64,000 nt of DNA from Bradyrhizobium diazoefficiens (GTDB lineage: Bacteria; Pseudomonadota; Alphaproteobacteria; Rhizobiales; Xanthobacteraceae), in assembly GCF_016612535.1 (NCBI RefSeq), contig NZ_JAENXS010000002.1, positions 1 to 64,000 of the forward strand. The letters run 5' to 3'. Positions 28,325 through 36,111 of the stretch are shown here, one piece after another. Under the pieces are notes generated by a model. The model did no database searches. It was not told the DNA's origin and saw only the letters and a program-made list of their open reading frames with translations. Each line of letters starts with the position of its first letter. Positions within the stretch are counted from its first letter, which is position 1. A program made the translations under genes and the position numbers.

Positions 28325-28816
28325 ATGGTTCGCGAAAACGAGCTCCGCGAGGGCGAGGTCGCCATCGAGCTGCCGTCGACGGAAGATGCCGGCCTGATCT
28401 TCATCGGCCGCATCCGCACGCCCTGGACCTCGCGGCTGGAAACGCCGCGGCAGGGCCGCGCCGACGGCCCCATCTGTCGGTTGGAAATCTTCGAGCCGTT
28501 CGTGCCGGCCATCAAGGGCGTCGATTTCTATAGCAATCTCGAAGTGCTCTACTGGCTGGACAAATCCCGCCGCGACATCGTGCTGCAAAGCCCGAAAAAC
28601 AACGAGAAAACCCGCGGCACGTTCTCGCTGCGCTCGCCGGTGCGGCCAAACCCGATCGGCACCTCGATCGTGAAGCTCGTCGGCATCGAGGGCAACGCGA
28701 TCCTGGTGCGCGGCCTCGACTGCATCGACCATACGCCCCTGATCGATATCAAGCCCGACCGCTGCGAGTTCACGCCGTTGGCCGCGCCGCAGGCCGGGGA
28801 TTTTCAGGCGGAGTGA
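28325..28816 (+). CDS. tRNA (N6-threonylcarbamoyladenosine-37) methyltransferase TrmO-like
   Basis: 163 residues. The UPF0066/TsaA beta-barrel family is recognised from IFIGRIRTPW near residue 25, GTFSLRSPVRPNPIGTSIVKL near residue 98 (the SAM-binding RPNPIG signature) and LDCIDHTPLIDIKPD near 138. TrmO methylates t6A37 in certain tRNAs. The N-terminal extension of about 20 residues is charged. AGGAAAT precedes the ATG. Confidence 0.85.
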   Translation: MVRENELREGEVAIELPSTEDAGLIFIGRIRTPWTSRLETPRQGRADGPICRLEIFEPFVPAIKGVDFYSNLEVLYWLDKSRRDIVLQSPKNNEKTRGTFSLRSPVRPNPIGTSIVKLVGIEGNAILVRGLDCIDHTPLIDIKPDRCEFTPLAAPQAGDFQAE

Positions 28817-28829
28817 AGGGGGCGAGATC

Positions 28830-28897
28830 GTAGCCCGTATGGAGCGTAGCGAAAAGCGGGGACGGTCCCGGATTGCGCTTCGCTCCATCCGGGCTAC
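28830..28897. repeat. palindromic repeat family B, copy 1
   Basis: Arms GTAGCCCGTATGGAGCG (28830-28846) and CGCTCCATCCGGGCTAC (28881-28897) are reverse complements with two mismatches. The same arms appear at 56055-56138 and, as one arm only, at 56887-56919. It sits between the convergent trmO-like and HIT genes. Confidence 0.8.
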
Positions 28898-28909
28898 GGC
28901 GGCTGAGAC

Positions 28910-29338
28910 CTACCTAGCCTTCAACGCCGCGATCAGCTTGGCCGCGTTCTCTTCCAGTACCTTGACATCTTCCTTGCGGCTGGCGGGCGGCAGCATCGCG
29001 ACGCCGTCGTGGCGGGGCATCACGTGCACGTGGAGATGAAATACCACCTGTCCGCCAGCGGCCTCGTTGAACTGCTGCACGGTGATGCCGTCGGCGTTGA
29101 ACGCCGTCATCGCGGCGGCCGCGATCCTGTGCGTGCCGCGGGCGACATGGGCGTAGTCGTCGGGGCTGATGTCGAGAATGTTGCGGGCGGGGGCCTTCGG
29201 GATTACCAGCGTGTGGCCGGGCACGCGCGGCATGATGTCGAGGAACGCGAAGACGTGCTCGTCCTCGTAGACCTTGTGGCAGGGAAATTCGCCGCGCAGG
29301 ATCTTAGCGAAGATGTTGTTGGGGTCGTAGGCGGTCAT
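28910..29338 (-). CDS. HIT family nucleotide-binding protein (HinT-like)
   Basis: 142 residues starting MTAYDPNNIFAKILRGEFPC. The histidine triad motif HLHVHVMPRHDG lies near residue 100, with the N-terminal FLDIMPRVPGHTLVIPK typical of Hint hydrolases, which act on adenosine phosphoramidates. CCGAGGAGC before the ATG fixes the start. The upstream acyltransferase gene ends 60 bp before this start on the same strand. Confidence 0.93.
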   Translation of the reverse strand: MTAYDPNNIFAKILRGEFPCHKVYEDEHVFAFLDIMPRVPGHTLVIPKAPARNILDISPDDYAHVARGTHRIAAAAMTAFNADGITVQQFNEAAGGQVVFHLHVHVMPRHDGVAMLPPASRKEDVKVLEENAAKLIAALKAR

Positions 29339-29398
29339 GGTAGCTCCTCGGCGGCTCCCTGGAATTTTGCGCTTACTGTCACCAGCCGCAGTGAGCCG

Positions 29399-30655
29399 TC
29401 AAGGCGCCTCGTCGAGGCCTTTCCGGAAGGGGCCGAGCTCAGCCAACTCCCGTCCGGCCTCCGCGACATAGGTGCGCTCGCGTTTGAGGTAATCGTCGAT
29501 GGCGCGGCGCAGGCCGGGATCGGCGATGAAGTGGGCGGAATGGGTGGTCCGCGGCAGGTAGCCGCGCGCGATCTTGTGCTCACCCTGCGCGCCGGCCTCG
29601 ACGTGGGTCAGGCCGCGCTTGATCGCGAAATCGATCGCCTGATAGTAGCACACCTCGAAATGCAGGAAGGGATGGTGCTCGATCGCGCCCCAGTTGCGGC
29701 CGAACAGCGTGTCCGAGCCGATGAAATTGATCGCGCCCGCGATCCAGCGGTCGTTGCGGCGGGCCATGACCAGCAGCACGTCCTCGCTCATGGTCTCGCC
29801 GATCAGCGAGAAGAATTCGCGCGTGAGATATGGCCGGCCCCATTTGCGCGAGCCTGTCTCCATGTAGAACGTGAAGAAGGCGTCCCAGGCGTCCTCGGTG
29901 ATATCGCGGCCGGTGAGCCAGTGGATGGTGATCCCAGAGGCCAGCGCATCGCGCCGCTCGCGCTTGATCGATTTGCGGTGGCGCGAGTTCAGCGTCGCCA
30001 GAAAGTCGTCGAAGGTGGCAAAACCCTCGTTGCGCCAGTGGAACTGCTGGTCGGTACGCTGAAGGAAGCCGTGTCGCGCGAGCAGCTTCCACTCGGCCTC
30101 GCGGGCGAAGGTAACGTGCACCGAAGACGCCTTGCTGACGCCGCACAACGCCACCAGACCGCTCGCCAGCGCTTCCGTGATGCGCTCGTGGTCGACCCCG
30201 TCGCGGACCAGCAGCCGCGGCCCCGTCGCCGGCGTGAAGGGAACAGAGACCTGGAGCTTCGGGTAGTAGCGTCCGCCGGCGCGCTCATAGGCGTCCGCCC
30301 AGCCGCGGTCGAAGACGTATTCGCCTTGGCTGTGCGACTTCAGATAACAGGGCACTGCTCCGGCGACACGGCCGCCGATCTTGGCCACCAGATGCCGCGG
30401 TCCCCAGCCGGTGCGGATTGTGGCCGAACCCGATTTCTCAACGGCAGCAAGAAACGCGTGGGATACGAATGGGTTATACGGAGGCCTTAAGAGGCCGAGG
30501 GAATCGGCTGGGAGCCCGGACGAGGTTCCCGCGCTATGCCCGTTGCAAGCCTTTTCAAGATAAGCCCTGCCAGGATTGGCGCAGGCGTCCCAATCTTCCG
30601 GCGAGACTTCGCTGATGGATGGGACGGCGTCGAGCGTGATGTCGGATGATGCCAT
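29399..30655 (-). CDS. GNAT family N-acyltransferase (DUF482-like)
   Basis: 418 residues starting MASSDITLDAVPSISEVSPE. The PYNPFVSHAFLAAVEKSGSA N-terminal block and CYLKSHSQGEYVFDRGWADA mark the DUF482 (peptidogalycan biosynthesis/recognition) family. Further family blocks are TFYMETGSRKWGRPYLTREFF, LFGRNWGA and HFEVCYYQAIDFAIKRGLTHVEAGAQGEHK. The fold is a double GNAT, as in Fem-type aminoacyltransferases. The acyl donor and acceptor are unknown. Confidence 0.88.
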   Translation of the reverse strand: MASSDITLDAVPSISEVSPEDWDACANPGRAYLEKACNGHSAGTSSGLPADSLGLLRPPYNPFVSHAFLAAVEKSGSATIRTGWGPRHLVAKIGGRVAGAVPCYLKSHSQGEYVFDRGWADAYERAGGRYYPKLQVSVPFTPATGPRLLVRDGVDHERITEALASGLVALCGVSKASSVHVTFAREAEWKLLARHGFLQRTDQQFHWRNEGFATFDDFLATLNSRHRKSIKRERRDALASGITIHWLTGRDITEDAWDAFFTFYMETGSRKWGRPYLTREFFSLIGETMSEDVLLVMARRNDRWIAGAINFIGSDTLFGRNWGAIEHHPFLHFEVCYYQAIDFAIKRGLTHVEAGAQGEHKIARGYLPRTTHSAHFIADPGLRRAIDDYLKRERTYVAEAGRELAELGPFRKGLDEAP

Positions 30656-30709
30656 TGCGCCCAAGATCGTGCATTGCGGCAGCGACTTCAAGAGTGGGGA
30701 ACATCAAGC

Positions 30710-31456
30710 CTACGGCACAAACCCCTCGAAAATCATCTGGTCCGCATATTGCCCGACCCGCGTCCGCTGCTCCGGCGTTCGCACGGTCCAGCCGAGCAGG
30801 GCGCAGCCGAACACATTGCGGGCGATCCAGGGCGCCGGGGCCGGGAGGTGGTCGACCTTGAAGGCGACGAAATGCGGCTGGGTCTGGAAGCCGTGGCGCA
30901 GGTACAGCATGCTGTCGCGCTGCGCTTGCGTCAGATTGGCCCAGTATTCGTCCTCATAGCTCCGCTGCGCGACGATGCCGCGCGGGCGGGAGGGCAGCAG
31001 CTCGCGCAGCGCCAACACCTGGTCGGGGTCGAAGGACATGCCGACCGCCGGTCCCTGATATGACCCCAGCACCTCGGCCATCCGCCTCACCAGCTTGCGG
31101 TCGCCGTCAAAATGGCTCTTCACCTCGATCACCAGCGGCACGCGGGCGGCGACCATCGTGCAGAGATCGGACAGCGACATCATCCGCTCCGGCGTGTCCT
31201 TGAACTTGATGGCTTTCAGTTCGGCGGCGGTTTTCTCGACCACATCGCCGGCGGCCTCGGTGAGGCGGCCAAGCGCATGGTCGTGATGCACCATGGCCTC
31301 GCCGTCGGCCGAGAGCTGGATGTCGACCTCGATGGAAAAATTGCCCGCGATCGCCGGCTGCACCGCGCCCGGCATGTTCTCGACGATGCCGCGCGAGATG
31401 TCATGCAGGCCGCGATGGGCGATCGGCCGCGCTGTCAGCCAATCAGGAGCACGCAC
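30710..31456 (-). CDS. glycerophosphodiester phosphodiesterase family protein
   Basis: 248 residues starting from GTG at 31456 (VRAPDWLTARPIAHRGLHDI). The GDPD barrel shows the HRG catalytic His (IAHRGLHD), FSIEVDIQLSADGEAMVHHD (metal Glu/Asp and second His) and LVIEVKSHF. It would hydrolyse deacylated phospholipids to glycerol-3-phosphate and an alcohol. No signal peptide is seen. The start is 10 bp after the stop of the upstream RidA gene, suggesting an operon; no ATG is available in that position. Confidence 0.9.
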   Translation of the reverse strand: MRAPDWLTARPIAHRGLHDISRGIVENMPGAVQPAIAGNFSIEVDIQLSADGEAMVHHDHALGRLTEAAGDVVEKTAAELKAIKFKDTPERMMSLSDLCTMVAARVPLVIEVKSHFDGDRKLVRRMAEVLGSYQGPAVGMSFDPDQVLALRELLPSRPRGIVAQRSYEDEYWANLTQAQRDSMLYLRHGFQTQPHFVAFKVDHLPAPAPWIARNVFGCALLGWTVRTPEQRTRVGQYADQMIFEGFVP

Positions 31457-31466
31457 GATGCTGGCC

Positions 31467-31934
31467 TCAGGCGACCTCGAACACGCCGTCGACCTCGACG
31501 GCCGCATCCGCAGGCAGCGAGGCGACGCCGACGGTGGTGCGGGCGTGGCGGCCCTTGTCACCGAAGGCGGCGACCATCAGGTCGGAGGCGCCGTTCAGGA
31601 CCTTCGGCCCGTCCAGGAAATCGGGCGCCGAGTTGATGAAGCCGCCGAGGCGCACCACGCGGACGACCTTGTCGAGATCGCCGAGCGCCGCCTTGACCTG
31701 GGCCAGCAGGTTGACGGCGCAGCCGCGGGCTGCCGCGGCGCCGTCTTCAAGCGAGACGCCGTCGCCGAGCTTGCCCTTCGCAATCAGCTTGCCGTCGGGG
31801 GCGAAGCAGACCTGACCGGACACGAACAGCAAATTGCCGGTGCGCACGAACGGGACGTAGTTGGCCACGGGGGTGGGGGCCTCATGCAGCTTGATGCCCT
31901 GTTCCGCCAGTTTCTGTTCGACCGTGCCCGCCAT
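31467..31934 (-). CDS. RidA family protein (YjgF/UK114)
   Basis: 155 residues starting MAGTVEQKLAEQGIKLHEAP. The YjgF fold is seen in VPFVRTGNLLFVSGQVCFAPDG, AAAARGCAVNLLAQVKAALG and GVASLPADAAVEVDGVFEV. The N-terminal extension and GASDLMVAAFGDKGRHARTT resemble the RidA subgroup that is longer than classical RidA. Classical RidA deaminates reactive enamine/imine intermediates; this group lacks a proven substrate. A second, distinct RidA gene lies at 33104. Confidence 0.9.
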   Translation of the reverse strand: MAGTVEQKLAEQGIKLHEAPTPVANYVPFVRTGNLLFVSGQVCFAPDGKLIAKGKLGDGVSLEDGAAAARGCAVNLLAQVKAALGDLDKVVRVVRLGGFINSAPDFLDGPKVLNGASDLMVAAFGDKGRHARTTVGVASLPADAAVEVDGVFEVA

Positions 31935-32184
31935 CTTCGACCTCATTGTCCAAAAATCATCCGCTTCGGCCGCCTGATGTCGCGGCCGGGCGGATCTGTT
32001 TCGCCCATCATGCCGCCACATGCAAGCAAGCCCGCGGGGCCGCCGGGCGCCGGGCTGGACTGCATTTTCCTGAGGCAGGACAGGAGGTTCAGCGGAGAGG
32101 CGCAACTTTACGTGAAACCGCCGCAGTTGCGACGCAATGGAACGGTCATTAAAGTGTCGAATCTGCGCTTCCCAAAGGACAGAC

Positions 32185-33030
32185 ATGGTGCACCTTTTCC
32201 GGACCTCGCTCGGTGTGATAGCGCTCGCGGCGGTTGCTTTCGGCACTGGCGATGGAGCCCATGCGGCCGGCGGTCCGTTCCTCTCGCACCAGGCGCTCTA
32301 TGATTTGAGCCTCGTCAAATCGCGCTCTAACTCCATCAACAGCGCGCGCGGCCGCATCCTCTACAATTTCGCCGGTAATAGCTGCGAAGGCTACACCTCC
32401 GAATTCCGCCAGGTCTCCGAGCTCGACAGTGGTGAGGGCAAGATCACGCTGAGCGACCTCCGCTCCAATTCCTGGGAGGACGCCGCGGGAAAAAGCTACC
32501 GCTTCAAGATCGAGACGCGGATGAACGAGACCGAGGCCGGCCTGGTCGACGGCTCGGCTGAGCGCGACGGCGACCACATCAACGTCAAGCTGAAGTTGCC
32601 GGCGCCGAAGAATTTCACCCTCGACGGCAAGATCGTGTTCCCGACCGAACAGATCGAGCGCATCATTGCAGCCGCCAAGGACGGCAAATCGCTCCTGGAA
32701 CTGTCCGTCTATGACGGCTCCGACGATGGCCAGAAGGTCTACAACACGCTGACAGTGATCGGCCAGCCGATCCCCGACGACCGCATCGCGTCGCCCGATC
32801 CCTCGACGTCGGACGAACACATGAAGTCGCTGAAGCGCTGGCCGGTCACCGTCAGCTATTTCGACCGCGACGTCCCGCAGAAGGAAGGCGAGCAGACGCC
32901 GGTCTATGCGATGTCGTTCGAACTCTACGAGAACGGCGTCTCCCGCCAGCTCGTGCTCGACTACAATGATTTCGTCATCTCCGGTTCGATGGGCAAGTTC
33001 GACGTCAAGGATAGCAAGCCCTGCAATTGA
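32185..33030 (+). CDS. eipB: cell envelope integrity protein EipB (DUF1849)
   Basis: 281 residues starting MVHLFRTSLGVIALAAVAFG, with a signal peptide ending near GAHAAGG. The mature beta-spiral domain has the conserved HQALYDLSLVKSRSNSINSARGRI segment, FAGNSCEGYTSEFR, and the final SKPCN. The two cysteines are conserved in the family and form a disulfide in Brucella EipB, a periplasmic protein needed for envelope integrity. AAAGGACAG supplies the ribosome site. Confidence 0.92.
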   Translation: MVHLFRTSLGVIALAAVAFGTGDGAHAAGGPFLSHQALYDLSLVKSRSNSINSARGRILYNFAGNSCEGYTSEFRQVSELDSGEGKITLSDLRSNSWEDAAGKSYRFKIETRMNETEAGLVDGSAERDGDHINVKLKLPAPKNFTLDGKIVFPTEQIERIIAAAKDGKSLLELSVYDGSDDGQKVYNTLTVIGQPIPDDRIASPDPSTSDEHMKSLKRWPVTVSYFDRDVPQKEGEQTPVYAMSFELYENGVSRQLVLDYNDFVISGSMGKFDVKDSKPCN

Positions 33031-33103
33031 GGGCGCAAGGCTAGCCGTCAACGGCGTCTCCGGTTACGCTCTCCCTCAATCACAAACCTCCGGGAGCAGC
33101 ACC

Positions 33104-33505
33104 ATGCCCAAACTCGATCACCTCCGCCCCAGCGGCCTGCACCATAATCCCGCTTATTCCCACGTCGTTACTGCCTCCGGCGCGCGCACCATCTACATCT
33201 CCGGCCAGGTGTCTACCGACGAAGAGGGGCGGATCGTCGGCGAGGGCGATCTCGCCGCGCAGACCACGCAGGTGATGCAGAATCTCGGCCACGCGTTGAA
33301 GGCGGCTGGCGCCACCTACGCCAACATCGTCAAGATCACGACCTTCGTCGTCGGCTACAAGCCGGAGCTGCGTCCGATCATCGGCAAGGCCCGTTCCGTC
33401 TTCTTCGAAGGCATGGAGCCGCCGGCCTCGACCCTGGTCGGCGTCTCCGCGCTCGCAGCCCCCGAATGGCTGATCGAGATCGAGGCGATCGCGGTTGCGG
33501 ATTGA
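33104..33505 (+). CDS. RidA family protein (second paralog)
   Basis: 133 residues starting MPKLDHLRPSGLHHNPAYSH. It carries the YjgF/RidA core IYISGQVSTDEEGRIVGEGD, AAQTTQVMQNLGHALKAAGATYANIVKITTFVVG and a STLVGVSALAAPEWLIEIEA end. It is shorter than the paralog at 31467. It is 73 bp downstream of eipB and may share its transcript; CGGGAGCAGCACC precedes the ATG. Its exact substrate is unknown. Confidence 0.92.
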   Translation: MPKLDHLRPSGLHHNPAYSHVVTASGARTIYISGQVSTDEEGRIVGEGDLAAQTTQVMQNLGHALKAAGATYANIVKITTFVVGYKPELRPIIGKARSVFFEGMEPPASTLVGVSALAAPEWLIEIEAIAVAD

Positions 33506-33535
33506 GGCCGCAGGCCCACGCTTTCGCAAAACTTT

Positions 33536-33642
33536 AAAACAACCCCATGCACAGTAGAAACGCAATCTTGGAACGGGATGCGTTATTTCGTTTTTTTAGA
33601 ATTTACTTTGACGCGTCGGGCAAAACAGTAGTACTATGCCAT
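33536..33642. repeat. dispersed intergenic repeat (copy 2 of 19991-20091)
   Basis: Block 1 at 33536-33562 is identical to 19991-20017 over 27 bases. Block 2 at 33608-33642 starts TTGACGCGTCGGGCAAAACA and aligns with 20056-20091. The element lies upstream of the MerR-type gene, as the other copy lies in the promoter region of a divergent pair, and could carry a TTGAC promoter element. Confidence 0.75.
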
Positions 33643-33765
33643 CATAGCCGTCCCAACATCGCAACGGCCGATCGAGGCAGGCGACGCGATCCAGGCTGCG
33701 CGATATCCTGTCTCCGGGCAAACAGCGCTACGCTCGCGAGGCGGCTTCGAACGAAAGGAAAGGCC

Positions 33766-34197
33766 ATGTCGCGAGGGCTTCGCATCGGAGAGGTCGCCGG
33801 CCGAACGGGCCGCAGCATCCACACCATCCGCTGGTATGAGGCCCAGGGCTTGATCCCTGGCGTCGTCAGAGACCGCGGTGGTCGGCGGGTCTATAGCGAT
33901 TTTCACGTCGGCTGGCTGGATCTGATGGAACGCCTGCGCGGCACCGGCATGTCGGTCAAGCAGATGCGGGAGTACGCCGCACTCGCCAAACGGGGCGAAG
34001 CGAGTTTGACCGAGCGTCACGCGTTGCTCGCAGCCCACCGGCAGCGCGTGCAGGACAACATCCGCCGCTGGTCGCAGGCTTTGGCGCTCATCGAAGCCAA
34101 GGTCGAATTCTATGAGGAGTGGATCGACAGAGGTGAAAGACCCGCCGCGTCGCCGCATGGACGCCTCAAGGCCTCATTGGCTGCCGGGCGGCCCTAG
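33766..34197 (+). CDS. MerR family transcriptional regulator
   Basis: 143 residues. The N-terminal winged helix has the MerR signature LRIGEVAGRTGRSIHTIRWYEAQGLIP, DRGGRRVYSDFHVGWLDLMERLRGTGMSVKQM. The dimer helix and a short C-terminal effector region follow. It contains no metal-binding cysteines, so a metal sensor is unlikely; it resembles small-molecule MerR regulators. AAGGAAAGG precedes the ATG. Its end overlaps the convergent SnoaL-like gene by 24 bases. Confidence 0.9.
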   Translation: MSRGLRIGEVAGRTGRSIHTIRWYEAQGLIPGVVRDRGGRRVYSDFHVGWLDLMERLRGTGMSVKQMREYAALAKRGEASLTERHALLAAHRQRVQDNIRRWSQALALIEAKVEFYEEWIDRGERPAASPHGRLKASLAAGRP

Positions 34198-34584
34198 CAC
34201 TCTCTCGACCAATGCGGTGTCCATGTACTCGGTCAGCTCGCGCAGTTTTCCGTCCGCCACGCGAATGACGAAGCAGTACGTGTTGGCGTAGAGCTCGCCG
34301 GCCAGCGTCGTTGCATTGCCCCGGCACTCGGCGACGACGTAATCGCCCTCAGCAATGATGCGGGATACCGTAAGGCTGGTGGGAGCGGTGAATTGTCGGT
34401 GGAGAGGCTTCATCAGGCGCTCTAGCACGTCGGCCTTGCCGACATACTCGCCGGACCAGGCCGTCGAGCCGGTAATGCGCCAGACGAAATCATCTGCCAT
34501 CGCGGCGATGAACGGGCCGGGGTCGCGACGTGCGCGCGCATCCATGATGTCCTGAATGAGCGCCTTGTTGTCGATCACTGTCAT
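34174..34584 (-). CDS. nuclear transport factor 2/SnoaL-like protein
   Basis: 136 residues starting MTVIDNKALIQDIMDARARR. The cone-like NTF2 fold is seen in DPGPFIAAMADDFVWRITGSTAWSGEYVGKADVLERLM, AEGDYVVAECRGNATTLAGELYANTYCFVIRVADGKLRELTEYMDTALVERVL. Such proteins act as small hydrolase-type or isomerase enzymes or as ligand binders. AGGAGAC before the ATG fixes the start. The IS element inserted 57 bp upstream of its start codon may have altered its promoter. Confidence 0.82.
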   Translation of the reverse strand: MTVIDNKALIQDIMDARARRDPGPFIAAMADDFVWRITGSTAWSGEYVGKADVLERLMKPLHRQFTAPTSLTVSRIIAEGDYVVAECRGNATTLAGELYANTYCFVIRVADGKLRELTEYMDTALVERVLGPPGSQ

Positions 34585-34707
34585 GGGCTGTCTCCTTGGA
34601 TCGAGGCCAGCCATCTCTCTACAAGCTAGAGCATGCTCTAGGGTCTGTTGAGATTCAGGATTCACAGAACGGAATGTCCGTGATTCAAGCTCCGAAAGGA
34701 GTTTGGC

Positions 34708-35097
34708 ATGCCCCGATTCGTTCTGACAGATGCTCAATGGGCGAAGATGGAGCCGGTTTGTTTGGGCAAGCCGAGGGACCCCGGCCGCAGTGGAAGCGAT
34801 AACCGTCTGTTTCTGGAAGCTGTACTGTGGATCGCCCGCACGGGCAGCCCATGGCGGGATCTGCCGCCGACGTTCGGCAACTGGAATACCGTGTTCAAAC
34901 GCTATCGCGACTGGGTGAAAGCCGGTGTTTTCAAGCGGATCTTCGATGCCGTATCGGATGATCCGGACATGGAGTTCGCCATGGTCGACGCGACCATCGT
35001 CAAGGTTCACCGCCACGGGCAGGGAGCAAAAGGGGGACCAAAAATCAGGCCATCGGCAAGTCAAAAGGCGGCTGGACCACCAAAATCCTCGCGCTGA
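34708..35097 (+). CDS. IS5-type transposase, first frame (OrfA)
   Basis: 129 residues starting MPRFVLTDAQWAKMEPVCLG. The N-terminal DUF4096-type helix-turn-helix domain is seen in DNRLFLEAVLWIARTGSPWRDLPPTFGNWNTVFKRYRDW. The first catalytic Asp is in FAMVDATIVKVHRHGQGAKG near residue 93. After AKGG at position 35037 the frame departs from the family consensus. A run CCAAAAATC at 35038-35046 allows a -1 shift into the second frame. This frame ends 55 bases downstream of the slip site. Confidence 0.88.
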   Translation: MPRFVLTDAQWAKMEPVCLGKPRDPGRSGSDNRLFLEAVLWIARTGSPWRDLPPTFGNWNTVFKRYRDWVKAGVFKRIFDAVSDDPDMEFAMVDATIVKVHRHGQGAKGGPKIRPSASQKAAGPPKSSR

Positions 35098-35459
35098 CTG
35101 ACGCGCTCGGGAATCTGGTGCGGTTCATCCTGCTCCCCGGCCATCGCTTTGACACCGTCGGCGTCGTGCCCCTGATCAAGGATATCGAGTTCGGTGGCTT
35201 GATCGCCGACAAGGCTTTTGATTCCAACTGGATCATCGAAGACTTGAACGAACGCAAGGCCAAGATCGTCATCTCGCAACATCAAAGGCGCGCTCAGCCT
35301 CTCGACATCGACAAAGACATTTACAAATGGCGTCACTTGATCGAAAATTTCTTCGGCAAGCTCAAGGAATTCAAACGCATAGCAATGCGTTGCGACAAGA
35401 CAGACAGCAGCTTCGAGGCGATGATTTACCTCGCCACCGCTGTAATCCATTCCAGATGA
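35041..35459 (+). CDS. IS5-type transposase, second frame (OrfB, -1 relative to OrfA)
   Basis: The frame opens around the slip site and reads NQAIGKSKGGWTTKILALTD, then LVRFILLPGHRFDTVGVVPL. It holds the second catalytic Asp (LIADKAFDSNW) and the catalytic Glu (YKWRHLIENFFGKLKEFKRI). The first ATG is at 35118, but a fused OrfAB product by -1 frameshifting is the likely active transposase. Whether the shift is programmed or a decay mutation cannot be told from one copy. Confidence 0.82.
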
Positions 35460-35487
35460 ATCTCAACAGACCCTAGATCAAGCGCAA

Positions 35488-35895
35488 TCAAGCGTGTTTC
35501 GGCCGGAACCTGTCATGCAAGAGAGCCATTGCTTCATCGACCCTGTCAGCAGGTACGAAAAGATGATCGTGGTGAAAGGCCGAAACGGCGTTCACGCTGA
35601 TGCCGGCGTCGGCCAGACACGCCGTGATCGCCGCCAGGAACCCCACCGCATCGAGTGCGGAATGGACTGTCAACGTGATTAGGCGCGAGGCGAATGTATG
35701 GTCTAACCCTGCGGCTTGGGCCTCTTCACGTGGGATCACGAGCGTGGTCCCTTCCTGCTCGCGGAACGTCAGCAGCGGTTTGACTGCTGCCGGGATCGGC
35801 GCGTCCGTCGCGATCGTGCAGAACACGAAAATGCCTGGCTGCAGCTCCGGCTTCATGTTCTTCAGCAGGGTAGTGAGATCGCGTTCGGCTTGCAT
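35488..35895 (-). CDS. ACT domain protein
   Basis: 135 residues starting MQAERDLTTLLKNMKPELQP. Two ACT-like units are suggested: the first half (GIFVFCTIATDAPIPAAVKPLLTFREQEGTTLVIPREEAQAAGL) and the second (SRLITLTVHSALDAVGFLAAITACLADAGISVNAVSAFHHDHLFVP). The layout fits the family of small paired-ACT proteins that often bind amino acids. GAGGTAACG precedes the ATG. It is separated from the upstream IS by 14 bases. Confidence 0.85.
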   Translation of the reverse strand: MQAERDLTTLLKNMKPELQPGIFVFCTIATDAPIPAAVKPLLTFREQEGTTLVIPREEAQAAGLDHTFASRLITLTVHSALDAVGFLAAITACLADAGISVNAVSAFHHDHLFVPADRVDEAMALLHDRFRPKHA

Positions 35896-35936
35896 GGTCG
35901 TTACCTCTCGCGAAATTTCTCAGACGTATCCAGCAC

Positions 35937-36089
35937 CGTCATCCTGAGGTGCCTGAGCCTGGCGGCGCAATTGCGCCGCTGGGCGGAGGCCTCGAAGGAT
36001 GAACGGCCCCGGCTGCATCTCGGCCGTGCATCCTTCGAGGCTCTCCATGCGGCGCGTTGCGCCCCATGGTTCGCACCTCAGGATGACGG
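35937..36089. repeat. palindromic repeat with nested arms
   Basis: Outer arms CCGTCATCCTGAGGTGC (35937-35953) and GCACCTCAGGATGACGG (36073-36089) are perfect complements. Inner arms GCCTCGAAGGATGAACGGCC (35989-36008) and GGCCGTGCATCCTTCGAGGC (36022-36041) pair with one or two mismatches. The interval between the ACT gene and dinB contains nothing else. Confidence 0.8.
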
Positions 36090-36111
36090 GATGAGCACCT
36101 CCGTCATCCCA

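Larger units (their letters stand above)
34641..35473 (+). mobile_element. IS5 family (IS427 group-like) insertion sequence
   Basis: 833 bp bounded by perfect 17-bp inverted repeats: GGGTCTGTTGAGATTCA at 34641-34657 and its complement at 35457-35473. TA flanks both ends (34639-34640 and 35474-35475), consistent with a TA target duplication. Removing the element restores CTAGAGCATGCTCTAG, a perfect palindrome, as the insertion site. Two overlapping frames encode the transposase. The intact ends and reading frames suggest a recent insertion. Confidence 0.9.

Noticed and set aside
29009..30490. Plus-strand frame opposite HIT and acyltransferase genes
   Set aside because: Both minus-strand genes have clear family motifs and ribosome sites; the opposite frame has neither.
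35118..35459. Second transposase frame as an independent gene starting at ATG 35118
   Set aside because: It would lack the first catalytic Asp and the frame is open upstream through the slip site, so an OrfAB fusion is more likely.
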